The translations under genes were made by a program, and so were the position numbers. From the NCBI GenBank assembly GCA_945952575.1, contig CAMFIY010000011.1, positions 1 to 19,795 on the forward strand: a stretch of DNA of 19,795 nt, written 5' to 3'. This document shows, piece after piece, positions 1-6,680 of the stretch; within the stretch, counting starts at the first letter, position 1, and every line of letters begins with the position of its first letter. The stretch comes from an uncultured Leucobacter sp. (GTDB lineage: Bacteria; Actinomycetota; Actinomycetes; Actinomycetales; Microbacteriaceae). The notes beneath the pieces were generated by a model that saw only the letters and a program-made list of their open reading frames with translations, was not told the DNA's origin and did not search any database.

Positions 1-47
1 GCCTTGAGCCGCGTGTAGATCTCGGTGGCCGCCGTATCATTAAAACA
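1..47 (-). other. Illumina P5 adapter-like sequence at the edge (probable assembly artefact)
   Basis: Bases 13-41, read on the minus strand, match the 29-nt Illumina P5 flow-cell sequence at 28 positions; the only difference is at base 29. Four T residues precede it on the minus strand (bases 45-42), as in the T-spacer of the grafted oligo. In frame it encodes the peptide FNDTAATEIYT, almost the adapter-derived peptide FNDTATTEIYT that contaminates protein databases. It falls where aldehyde dehydrogenases normally read RE-x-G after GYG, and it uses AT-rich codons (TGT, TTT, AAT, GAT) unlike the rest of the gene. The reading frame and length are kept, which suggests a mis-primed read overlaying genuine sequence rather than an insertion. 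Confidence 0.85.
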
Positions 48-1355
48 CCCGTAGCCCGAGCGGCCGACGCCGCCGAACGGCACGCGATCCGAGATCACGC
101 CGTAGGTGTTCACCCAGATCGTGCCGGCGCGCAGCGCTGCCGCGACCCGGTGCACGCGGGCGGCGTTGCTCGACCAGATGCCCGCGGCGAGCCCGTATTC
201 GGTGTCGTTCGCGAGTGCTACCGCCTCGGCCTCGTCTGCGAAGGTCGTGACCGCGGCGACCGGGCCGAAGACCTCCTCGCGCATGATCGCCATCTCGGAC
301 GACACGTCGGTGAGCAGTGTCGGCCGTACGAAGTAGCCGGCCGCGAGCTCCGGCTCCGCGGGCAGCTCGCCCTGCGCCAGCACCGTCGCGCCCGCCTCCA
401 CCGCCTCCCGGATCATCCGATTCGTCTTCTCCATCTGCGCCGCCGTCGTCTGCGGGCCGAGCTCGGTCGCGGGCGTCAGCGGATCGCCCGTGATGATCGA
501 GCGGGTGCGCTCCGCGAGCCGGCGGAAGAGCTCGTCCGAGAAACCGCGCTCCACCAGGATCCGGCTGCCCGCGATGCACGCCTGCCCGGTGTTGCCGAAC
601 ACGCCGCTGACCAGGCCGTCGACCACGCGCCGTGCGGGTGCGTCCGCGAACACCAGCTGCGCCGACTTGCCGCCCAGCTCGAGTGCGGTGGGAACGAGGT
701 TCTGCGCCGCAGCGCCCGCGATCGCCTTGCCGGTCGCGTCGTGACCCGTGAAGACGATCAACGAGATCCGCGGATCGCCGGTGAGCGCCTCGCCGGTCGC
801 CCGGCCCCCGGGGAGCACCCGTGCGAGTCCCTCCGGCAGTCTGGCCTCGCGCATGATCTCCTCGAGCAGGAGCGCGGTGAGCGGCGTCTCGGGCGAGGGC
901 TTCAGCAGGCAGGCGTTGCCGAAGGCGAGCGCCGGCGCCAGTTTCTTGGTCGCGAAGATGATGGGCGCGTTCCACGGCACGATGGCCGCGACCACGCCGT
1001 GCGGCTCGCGCATCGAGTAGGTCAGATACTCGCCCTCGACCGGGATCACATCGCCGGTCACCTTGTCGGCGAGCTCGCCGAAGTAGACGAAGGAGCCGGC
1101 GGCCCGGCGCACCATGGCCAGGCTCGCCGCGTAGGGCGCGCCCAGGTTCCGCGCCTCGAGCTGCGCCAGCTCCTCCTCGCGCTCGAGCATCCGCTGCCCG
1201 ACGCGGCGCAGGATCCGGCCGCGCTCGATCGGTGAGCGCACCGACCACTCGGCGAACGCCGAGCGGGCCGCCTCGATGGCGGAGCGGACGTCCTCGGGGC
1301 TCGTCTCCGGGATGCGGGCGATCACGGAACCGTCGATCGGCGAGAAGATGTCCAT
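1..1355 (-). CDS. NAD(P)-dependent aldehyde dehydrogenase, 3' end cut by window edge
   Basis: ALDH superfamily enzyme oxidising an aldehyde to a carboxylate in the cytoplasm. The 451 visible residues show the Asn region VPWNAP, the cofactor-side LLKPSPETP, the general base Glu226 in LELGGKSAQ, the nucleophile Cys260 in NTGQACIAGSR (34 residues after the Glu, as usual) and EEVFGPV near the C-terminus. The start is ATG 1355: a GGAGGG site lies 7 nt upstream and an in-frame TGA precedes it (1406-1404). The N-terminus is short, lacking the usual 20-25 residue strand with IDGxW. The last 15 or so codons overlie the adapter-like sequence, so residues after GYG (about 436 onward) are unreliable. It is transcribed divergently from the MFS gene. 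The substrate is unknown; a role in the same catabolic island is inferred from position. Confidence 0.93.
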   Translation of the reverse strand, partial: MDIFSPIDGSVIARIPETSPEDVRSAIEAARSAFAEWSVRSPIERGRILRRVGQRMLEREEELAQLEARNLGAPYAASLAMVRRAAGSFVYFGELADKVTGDVIPVEGEYLTYSMREPHGVVAAIVPWNAPIIFATKKLAPALAFGNACLLKPSPETPLTALLLEEIMREARLPEGLARVLPGGRATGEALTGDPRISLIVFTGHDATGKAIAGAAAQNLVPTALELGGKSAQLVFADAPARRVVDGLVSGVFGNTGQACIAGSRILVERGFSDELFRRLAERTRSIITGDPLTPATELGPQTTAAQMEKTNRMIREAVEAGATVLAQGELPAEPELAAGYFVRPTLLTDVSSEMAIMREEVFGPVAAVTTFADEAEAVALANDTEYGLAAGIWSSNAARVHRVAAALRAGTIWVNTYGVISDRVPFGGVGRSGYGCFNDTAATEIYTRLK

Positions 1356-1531
1356 CCTGTTGCCCTCCCGGGGTCGGTGGCCGCGCGGATCCCCGGCCTG
1401 TCGTCATCCTCCCAACTCGTGAGCGCCGACGCGTAGTGCGCGCGGAACGAAGAGATGCTGCCCCGTTGGTGCGGGATCACAGCCCGGTGCGGCGATCCGC
1501 GCGGCGCCGAACCCGGGAACCGGCCGCCGCT

Positions 1532-1545
1532 TGTGCTCGGGAACA
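1532..1545. promoter_or_regulatory. Putative operator, TGTGC-N4-GMAYA family, copy D
   Basis: The site reads TGTGC-TCGG-GAACA, an imperfect inverted repeat with one mismatch between half-sites. It shares the 10-mer GCTTGTGCTC (1529-1538) with the copy upstream of the second aldehyde dehydrogenase (14767-14776). Unlike the other three copies it has no -10-like hexamer 37-38 bases downstream in either direction, so the assignment is weaker. It could serve either divergent gene. Confidence 0.45.
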
Positions 1546-1567
1546 GCGGATCGGTCCTGGATTGGTC

Positions 1568-1587
1568 GCGAAGACCGTGGTCTTCGC
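1568..1587. promoter_or_regulatory. Perfect 9-bp inverted repeat, possible repressor site for MFS gene
   Basis: Two perfect 9-bp arms, GCGAAGACC and GGTCTTCGC, flank a 2-bp centre (GT). The repeat overlaps the place where a -35 would sit relative to the TAGAGT at 1602-1607. That is a typical position for a dimeric repressor. No T-run follows it, so it is not a terminator. The regulator is unknown. Confidence 0.45.
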
Positions 1588-1669
1588 CTTCCCGGCGCTC
1601 CTAGAGTGGCTTCGGAGGCCGCCGCAGACGTGCGGCGCTCGAGGCGTCCGAGATACGAGTGGAGGCACG

Positions 1670-2950
1670 GTGTCCGAGCGGCAGTCCCTGCCCGCAGCGT
1701 TCTGGGGGATCATCCTCGCGACCTTCGTCGCCCGCACCGGCTTCTTCGTCGAATCCTTCCTCACCATATTCATGAAGACCGAGGCCGGCTTCAGCGCCGG
1801 ACTCGCGGCCTCCGTGATGGCGCTCTACGGCTTCGGCGGAGCGATCGCCGCGTTCCTCAGCGGACCGCTCGTCGACCGCTTCGGCCCGCGGCGGCTCATG
1901 ATCGTCTCACTGCTCGCCACCGCGGCGCTCGCGGGCGTGCTCGCCCTCGACCCGCCGAACTGGTCGCTCTTCGCGCTCGTGCTGATGATCGGCGTGGTCG
2001 GCCAGGTGATCATGCCGGCCACGCACTCCTACGTCGCACTCACCGTGCCGCAGAGCCTCCAACGGGGCGCCTACTCGTGGGTGTTCATCGCGCTCAATTC
2101 GGGCCTCGCGTTCGGCGCCCTCATCGGGGGCCTGCTCGCGGGCGTCTCTTTCTCCCTGATGTTCGCCTCGGGGGCGATGCTCCTGGTGCTCGGGGCGCTC
2201 TTCGCATCCGTGTCGCGGCGACGCATCCGCGTGTCGACGGCGGCGTTGGCGGCGGCCTCCGGCAGTCCGGCAACGGCGGAGGGGGAGGCGAAGGAGACGG
2301 CGGATCGGGCGCGCCCGATGGAGGGGCTGCGCGTACTCTCCGGGGACCGGGTGTTCCGCCGCTATATCCTGCTCAACTGGCTGTTCATGGCCCTCTACCT
2401 GCAGGTGTTCCTGGTGCTGCCGCTGCTCATGCTCGCCGACGGGCTCGCGCCGCGGGACTACGGCATCGTGATGGCGGCCAACGGCAGCGCCCTCGTGCTC
2501 CTGCAACTGCCGGTCGATCGGCTGCTCGGCCGCTTCAGCTCCGCACGGCTCTTCACGGTCGCCGCGCTGCTGCTCGCGCTGGGTCTCGTGCTCAACGCAT
2601 TCGCGAGTGCGATCTGGCCGTATCTCGTGGCGGCCGTCTTCTGGACCGCCGCCGAGCTGATCAACATGCCGCTCGCCGCCAGCGTCACCGCGGCGCTCGG
2701 CCCGCCGCGGCTCCGCGGCAGCTACCTCGCCGTGCACGGTATGGCGTTCCCGCTCGGGATGGGCCTCGCCTCGCTCGTCGGCGGCAGCGCGCTGGCGCTG
2801 CTGCCCGACCCGAAGCTGATCTGGCTCGTCCTCGCCGCGGTCGCGGGCGTGCTCGCGCTCCTGCGGGCGCGCATCGAGCCCGGGCTGCGGGCCCGGCTCG
2901 CGGACGCGGCGAACGCGAGCGGTGACCGGATGCTCTCGACCGAACACTGA
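1670..2950 (+). CDS. Major facilitator superfamily transporter
   Basis: Integral membrane secondary transporter of about 426 residues, the usual MFS size, with around 12 hydrophobic segments in two halves. The TM2-TM3 loop carries the MFS signature in the form SGPLVDRFGPRRLM (about residues 64-77). The halves are joined by a hydrophilic linker rich in Ala, Glu and Arg (about 185-220) ending in RARPMEGLRV. The GTG start at 1670 is chosen because GGAGG lies 4 nt upstream (1661-1665), and the first transmembrane helix follows directly (FWGIILATFVARTGFF). Longer in-frame extensions to 1232 have shadow-like Arg/Pro-rich composition. It precedes the SDR gene by 16 nt and probably shares its transcript. 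Uptake or efflux of the pathway substrate or a product is inferred; specificity cannot be read. Confidence 0.9.
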   Translation: MSERQSLPAAFWGIILATFVARTGFFVESFLTIFMKTEAGFSAGLAASVMALYGFGGAIAAFLSGPLVDRFGPRRLMIVSLLATAALAGVLALDPPNWSLFALVLMIGVVGQVIMPATHSYVALTVPQSLQRGAYSWVFIALNSGLAFGALIGGLLAGVSFSLMFASGAMLLVLGALFASVSRRRIRVSTAALAAASGSPATAEGEAKETADRARPMEGLRVLSGDRVFRRYILLNWLFMALYLQVFLVLPLLMLADGLAPRDYGIVMAANGSALVLLQLPVDRLLGRFSSARLFTVAALLLALGLVLNAFASAIWPYLVAAVFWTAAELINMPLAASVTAALGPPRLRGSYLAVHGMAFPLGMGLASLVGGSALALLPDPKLIWLVLAAVAGVLALLRARIEPGLRARLADAANASGDRMLSTEH

Positions 2951-2966
2951 ACGCAGGAGGAGAACG

Positions 2967-3710
2967 ATGGGCACGCTCGATACCAGGATCGCTGTGATCA
3001 CCGGCGCGGCGGGGAGGATCGGTCGCGCGACCACGGCCGTCTTCCACCGGGAGGGGGCGACGGTCGTCGGCCTCGACGTGCGCGATCAGCAGACCGACTG
3101 CGATCACTTCATCTGCGTCGAGCTCAGCGACGAGGACCAGGTGGCCGCGGCGTTCGCCGAGATCGACGAGCGCTACGGCAGAGCGGACGTACTCTTCAGC
3201 AACGCCGGCGTCGCCCTCGCGGAGGACGACAACGTGCTCCGCACGAGCCTCGACGCCTGGCACCGCACGATCGCGGCCAATCTCACCTCGATGTTCCTCG
3301 TCAACAAGCACGGGATCCCGCTGCTGCTGCGCGACGGCGGCGGCGCGCTGATCAACACCGCGTCGCTCCTCGGCACCATGGGATCCGCCGTGCCCGGGAT
3401 CTCCTACACGGCGACGAAGGGCGCCGTGCTCGCACTGACCGCGGATGTGGCGGTCGAGTTCGCGCGCAGGGGCCTGCGGGCCAACTCGATCTCGCCCGGG
3501 CCCGTCGAGACCCCGCTCTTCACCGATGGCCTCGACGAGGCTGGCCGGCAGCGGCGCCTCGTGCACGTGCCGACGGGCAGGTTCACCGAGGCCGAGGAGA
3601 TCGCGGAGGCGGTCGCATTCCTCGCGAGCGACCGCGCCTCCCACATCAACGGCATCGACCTCAAGATCGACGGCGGCATGTCGGTCGCCTACGTCACGCC
3701 GGAGGACTGA
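2967..3710 (+). CDS. Short-chain dehydrogenase/reductase (classical SDR)
   Basis: A 247-residue classical SDR using NAD(H) or NADP(H). The Rossmann glycine motif is TGAAGRIG (residues 12-19), followed by NAG in LFSNAGVA. The catalytic set is Ser133 (NTAS), Tyr147 and Lys151 (YTATK), with the Asn of AANLTS. The C-terminus shows the family pattern N-G-I-D-L-x-I-D-G-G. Asp57 region residues after beta-2 (GLDVRD) suggest NAD rather than NADP preference. The ATG at 2967 has a strong AGGAGG 6 nt upstream; an upstream in-frame ATG at 2922 lies inside the MFS gene and has no good site. Near a Rieske oxygenase, a cis-dihydrodiol dehydrogenase is an attractive role, but many SDRs look alike, so this is only inference. 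Confidence 0.92.
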   Translation: MGTLDTRIAVITGAAGRIGRATTAVFHREGATVVGLDVRDQQTDCDHFICVELSDEDQVAAAFAEIDERYGRADVLFSNAGVALAEDDNVLRTSLDAWHRTIAANLTSMFLVNKHGIPLLLRDGGGALINTASLLGTMGSAVPGISYTATKGAVLALTADVAVEFARRGLRANSISPGPVETPLFTDGLDEAGRQRRLVHVPTGRFTEAEEIAEAVAFLASDRASHINGIDLKIDGGMSVAYVTPED

Positions 3711-3711
3711 G

Positions 3712-3729
3712 CCGGCGCTGCGTCGCCGG
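3712..3729. other. Small GC stem-loop just after SDR stop codon
   Basis: CCGGCG (3712-3717) pairs with CGCCGG (3724-3729) around a 6-nt loop. It starts 2 nt after the stop codon but has no following T-run. It may protect the 3' end or weakly terminate the MFS-SDR transcript. Confidence 0.3.
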
Positions 3730-3794
3730 ATCCCTCCGTCCGCCGCATCCTCCGGCCGCGCTTCGCACACTGAGCGGGCCCGGCCCACCCCGCA

Positions 3795-3809
3795 ATTCAT
3801 CGGATGAAT
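3795..3809. promoter_or_regulatory. Perfect 15-bp palindrome, putative operator upstream of ABC importer
   Basis: ATTCATC-G-GATGAAT has two perfect 7-bp arms around one base. It is AT-rich in a very GC-rich region and lies 39 bp upstream of the shared operator-like site at 3849. The form (short perfect palindrome with odd centre) is typical of GntR- or IclR-class dimer sites, but no such regulator gene is in this window. Confidence 0.5.
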
Positions 3810-3815
3810 CAGGCT

Positions 3816-3829
3816 TTGTGACTTGTGAC
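3816..3829. repeat. Tandem 7-bp direct repeat TTGTGAC x2
   Basis: TTGTGAC occurs twice back to back (3816-3822 and 3823-3829), between the 3795 palindrome and the 3849 site. The related CTTGTGC starts at 3847. It may be a direct-repeat binding site for an activator. Confidence 0.4.
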
Positions 3830-3848
3830 TACGCGGCCCGGGGAGTCT

Positions 3849-3891
3849 TGTGCGCGAGCATATAGAGCTTGTCCGGTGGGGGCGGAATTCT
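3849..3891 (+). promoter_or_regulatory. Putative regulated promoter of ABC importer operon (copy A of shared motif)
   Basis: The palindrome-like TGTGC-GCGA-GCATA (3849-3862) is followed by a -10-like AATTCT at 3886-3891, 37 bases from the start of the motif. The -35 position (TATAGA, 3863-3868) is poor, as expected for an activator-dependent promoter. The motif would span about -49 to -36. The -10 itself is weak, so the call rests mainly on spacing shared with the other copies. Confidence 0.5.
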
Positions 3892-3895
3892 GGTG

Positions 3896-3937
3896 GAACC
3901 CGCACCGGGCGTCGAGCTAGGAGGGCGATGCGGGTTC
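3896..3937 (+). promoter_or_regulatory. 5' leader inverted repeat enclosing a Shine-Dalgarno sequence
   Basis: GAACCCGCA (3896-3904) and TGCGGGTTC (3929-3937) form a perfect 9-bp stem. The 24-nt loop contains a strong AGGAGGG (3919-3925), and the stem overlaps an ATG at 3928. If transcription starts about 7 nt after the -10, the stem lies at the very 5' end of the importer mRNA. It could gate translation of the small ORF there or stabilise the message. Confidence 0.45.
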
Positions 3938-3960
3938 AACCAGTGAGTTTTGCCGATTAG
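3928..3960 (+). CDS. Possible 10-residue leader peptide upstream of importer
   Basis: A very short ORF, ATG to TAG, encodes MRVQPVSFAD. It has a near-consensus AGGAGGG only 2-3 nt upstream, closer than ideal, and its stop lies 18 nt before the start of the lipoprotein gene. The start codon overlaps the right arm of the 3896/3937 stem. No repeated codon suggests which amino acid it might sense. It could equally be a chance ORF next to a fortuitous purine-rich tract. Confidence 0.3.
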   Translation: MRVQPVSFAD

Positions 3961-3978
3961 CGACGATGGAGTACCAAC

Positions 3979-5577
3979 ATGGCAATGAAACACGCACGCA
4001 GGATCGCGGTGGCCGCGCTTGCGCTCGTCACCACGGTAGGGATGGCGTCGTGCTCCGGCGCGACCGTCTCGGGTGGCGGAGGGGACGCAAAGGACGCGAC
4101 TCTCATCTACGACCTGGGCATGGAGATGACGACGCTGGATCCCGCGGCGATCTTCGACGTCTCCGCATCGACGGTCGACAGCGAGATCTACGAGCAGCTC
4201 CTCGACTACAAGACGGGCACCGATGAGCTCGAGCCCGAGCTGGCCGAGTCGTGGGAGTCGAACGCCGACGCGACCGAGTACCGCTTCAAGCTCAAGAGCG
4301 GGGTCAGCTTCGAGAGCGGCGGCACGCTGACTTCGGCCGACGTGGTCTTCGCGTTCAACCGCCTGAAGAACCTTCAGGGTCCTCCGGCCTACTTGATGGA
4401 CGGGCTGACGGTGACGGCCGACGGCGATGACACGGTCGTCATCTCGAGCGACACTCCGCGCCCGGAGCTGCTCTCGATGCTGCCGTCCACCAACTTCTCG
4501 GTATACGACTCCGCCGCGGTGAAGGCGGCCGGCGGTACGGACGCCGCCGACGCCGCCAAGACCGACAAGGCCGGCACGGTATTCGGCGAGAAGTCGTTCG
4601 GCTCGGGCATGTACTCGCTGAAGAGCTACGAGCCGAACGCCGAGGTTCGCCTCTCCCTGAGCAAGAACTGGCGCGGTGACAAACCGGACTTCCCGAGCAT
4701 CATCATCCGGAACTCCCGCAGCATCCAGCAGCAGATCCTGAACATCCAGAACGGCGGATCCGACGTCACGAACTCACTGTCGTCGCCGCAGGTAGCCGAG
4801 CTCGATCAGAGCAAGGTCAACGTGATCAGCCAGCCGCTGCCGCAGGTGATCTACATGGGCCTCACCAACTCGAGCGGCCCGACCACCAATGCCGATTTCC
4901 GGAAGGCGATCGCCCTCGGCCTCGACTACGACGGCCTCGTGAAGATCGCGGGCAAGGGTGCGGCGCAGGGCACGAGCGTGATCCCGACCTCGCTCGTCGG
5001 TTCGCTGCCGGAGAGCGAAGCGCTGAAGCGCGACGTCGAGGGCGCCAAGCAGGCCCTCGCCGACAGCGGCATGGCCGACAAGAAGGTCACCATCTCCTTC
5101 GGCAGCGACTACACGGTCGGCGGCCAGGACATGGCCCTCTTCGCGCAGAAGATCCAGTCGGATCTCGAGGAGGTCGGCATCACGGTCGAACTCGACGGGG
5201 CGCCCACTCAGGTCTCCCGCACCGCGAATCAGGAGGGCAAGGTTCAGATCGCGCTCTGGCCGTTCCCGCCGGACTTCGCCGATCCCAGCCAGTTCCTGAT
5301 CTTCAGCCCGGGCGGCGTCGTCGCCCAGCGCCAGCACTGGGAGGCGAAGGACGCGCCGAAGATCGCCGAGCTCGGCAAGAAGGCCGCCGCCGTCATCGAC
5401 CCCACCGAGCGTGCGACCGCCTACCAGGAGTGGGCGCGCGCCGTGCGGGATTCCTACCAGTACATCGCCGTGGTCGAGGTTCCGCAGAACCTCGTCACCT
5501 CGAAGCGGGTGGGCAACCTCAACATGGATGTCACCGGCGCCGTCCGCTTGGGCGCGCTGACGCTCGAGAAGCAGTGA
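3979..5577 (+). CDS. ABC transporter substrate-binding lipoprotein, family 5 (peptide/opine/nickel type)
   Basis: Extracytoplasmic receptor of a Dpp/Opp-type importer, 532 residues, normal for the family. A basic n-region (MAMKHARR), hydrophobic core and a lipobox-like MASC place the lipidated Cys at residue 25, followed by a Ser/Gly-rich linker. The family signature region is visible in FKLKSGVSFESGG and LTSADVVFAFNRLK (about 97-125). The ATG at 3979 has GGAG 7 nt upstream; ATG 3985 is the alternative. It is first in a five-gene importer operon and is separated from the permease by 26 nt. Although this family is named for peptides, members also bind sugars, opines, metals and aromatic or plant-derived compounds. 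Here the catabolic neighbours argue for a non-peptide ligand, which is inference. Confidence 0.93.
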   Translation: MAMKHARRIAVAALALVTTVGMASCSGATVSGGGGDAKDATLIYDLGMEMTTLDPAAIFDVSASTVDSEIYEQLLDYKTGTDELEPELAESWESNADATEYRFKLKSGVSFESGGTLTSADVVFAFNRLKNLQGPPAYLMDGLTVTADGDDTVVISSDTPRPELLSMLPSTNFSVYDSAAVKAAGGTDAADAAKTDKAGTVFGEKSFGSGMYSLKSYEPNAEVRLSLSKNWRGDKPDFPSIIIRNSRSIQQQILNIQNGGSDVTNSLSSPQVAELDQSKVNVISQPLPQVIYMGLTNSSGPTTNADFRKAIALGLDYDGLVKIAGKGAAQGTSVIPTSLVGSLPESEALKRDVEGAKQALADSGMADKKVTISFGSDYTVGGQDMALFAQKIQSDLEEVGITVELDGAPTQVSRTANQEGKVQIALWPFPPDFADPSQFLIFSPGGVVAQRQHWEAKDAPKIAELGKKAAAVIDPTERATAYQEWARAVRDSYQYIAVVEVPQNLVTSKRVGNLNMDVTGAVRLGALTLEKQ

Positions 5578-5603
5578 CCCGTTACTGAAAGCGGAATGCA
5601 GAA

Positions 5604-6680
5604 GTGGCAGTAAACACCGCTCCCGGGACAGCCGGAGCTCGCACGCTCCGGCTGTCCCGGCATCCCGTCGTCTCGTACACGCTCCGACGGCTCGGTCTCA
5701 CGCTGCTGCTGGCGTTCGGGATCACCCTGATCACCTTCACGCTGACGGCGCTGGTGCCGATCGACCCGGTGGTCGCCGCGCTCGGAGAGCGGGCGGCGGC
5801 CGATCCCGACATCGTCGCCGCATTCCGGACCAAGCACGGCCTGGACCAGCCGCTGCCGTATCAGTACTGGCTGTACATCACGGGCCTGCTCCACGGCGAC
5901 TGGGGGATGTCGACCCAGACCCAGCGGCCGGTGCTGCAGGATCTGCTCGCCTACGCTCCGGCCACCCTGGAGCTCGTCTTCTCCACGATCATCATGGCCA
6001 TCCTGTTCGGCGTCCTCATCGGGCTCGCCGCGGCCATGTACCGCAACCGCTTCCCGGATCACTTCGCGCGCTTCATCGCGCTGATGGGCGTGAGCACGCC
6101 CATCTTCTGGTTCGGCATCGTCATGATCATGATCTTCTTCGCCCAGCTGCACTGGCTGCCGAGCGGCGGGCGGGTCGATCCCGCGCTGCCCGAGATCAGC
6201 GGCGGCACCGGTTTCATGGTCATCGACGCCATCTCGACGGGCCAGATCGGGATACTCGTCTCGGCCCTGCAGCACCTGGTGCTGCCGTCCATCGTGCTCG
6301 GACTCGGCACGCTTGCGCTCGTGATCCGGATCACGCGCGCCTCCGTGCTCGAAGTGCTGGGCAACGACTACGTGCGCGCGGGCCGCGCCAAGGGGCTCGG
6401 GTCCGCACGGGTCACGATGACGTATGTGCTGCGCGCCGCGTCGGGGTCGATCCTGACGGTGACCGGCGTCGCCTTCGGCGGCTTGCTGGCCGGAACCGTG
6501 CTCATCGAGACCGTCTTCAACTGGCCGGGGCTCGGCCTCTACGCCTACCGGTCGGCGACGACCGCCGATCTCAACTCGATCATGGGCGTGACCCTCTTCG
6601 TCTCCATGGCCTACATCCTGGTCAACCTGATCGTCGACCTCTGCTACATGGTGGTCGACCCGAGAGTGAGGCTCGCATGA
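5604..6680 (+). CDS. ABC importer permease, DppB/OppB type
   Basis: Inner-membrane subunit of 358 residues with about six transmembrane helices. The first begins near YTLRRLGLTLLLAFGIT. The cytoplasmic EAA loop, which contacts the ATPases, is DYVRAGRAKGLG (about 254-265). The N-terminal block LDQPLPYQYWLYI is typical of DppB proteins. The start is GTG 5604: the nearby ATG at 5595 is closed by TAA after five codons, and no later start precedes the first helix. The ribosome site is weak. Codons 7-19 contain a 16-bp perfect hairpin, described separately, which may lower permease synthesis relative to the lipoprotein. Its stop overlaps the next gene as ATGA. Confidence 0.93.
   Translation: MAVNTAPGTAGARTLRLSRHPVVSYTLRRLGLTLLLAFGITLITFTLTALVPIDPVVAALGERAAADPDIVAAFRTKHGLDQPLPYQYWLYITGLLHGDWGMSTQTQRPVLQDLLAYAPATLELVFSTIIMAILFGVLIGLAAAMYRNRFPDHFARFIALMGVSTPIFWFGIVMIMIFFAQLHWLPSGGRVDPALPEISGGTGFMVIDAISTGQIGILVSALQHLVLPSIVLGLGTLALVIRITRASVLEVLGNDYVRAGRAKGLGSARVTMTYVLRAASGSILTVTGVAFGGLLAGTVLIETVFNWPGLGLYAYRSATTADLNSIMGVTLFVSMAYILVNLIVDLCYMVVDPRVRLA
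5623..5660 (+). other. 16-bp perfect hairpin at lipoprotein/permease junction
   Basis: Bases 5623-5638 are fully complementary to 5645-5660 around a 6-nt loop (TCGCAC). It lies inside the first codons of the permease gene, 46 nt after the lipoprotein stop. No T-run follows, so it is not a standard terminator. Its likely effect is to protect the 3' end of the lipoprotein message or limit read-through and permease translation, as stem-loops do after binding-protein genes in other ABC operons. Confidence 0.75.

Larger units (their letters stand above)
1356..1669. promoter_or_regulatory. Divergent intergenic control region between aldehyde dehydrogenase and MFS gene
   Basis: This 314-base gap has no convincing gene. 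It holds two inverted repeats described separately (1532-1545 and 1568-1587). A possible -10 for the MFS gene is TAGAGT at 1602-1607, but a matching -35 at 17-bp spacing (1579-1584) is poor. No clear minus-strand promoter for the aldehyde dehydrogenase was found. The segment 1408-1530 shows nothing recognisable. Confidence 0.5.

Noticed and set aside
40..1407. Long minus-strand open frame of 455 codons over the aldehyde dehydrogenase
   Set aside because: Very rich in Arg, Gly and Pro with no recognisable domain; the neighbouring minus frame encodes a clear ALDH with all catalytic motifs.
1232..1669. N-terminal extension of the MFS protein by about 146 residues
   Set aside because: The extension is Arg/Pro/Ser-rich, overlaps the divergent gene's start and both inverted repeats; GTG 1670 has a good ribosome site and directly precedes the first membrane helix.
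1907..3905. Two long minus-strand frames opposite the MFS and SDR genes
   Set aside because: Low-complexity Glu/Arg/His-rich translations without start-site support; plus-strand genes have clear motifs and ribosome sites.
5623..5660. The 16-bp hairpin as an intrinsic terminator
   Set aside because: It has no T-run after the stem and lies within translated permease codons; the importer genes downstream are clearly coupled to it.
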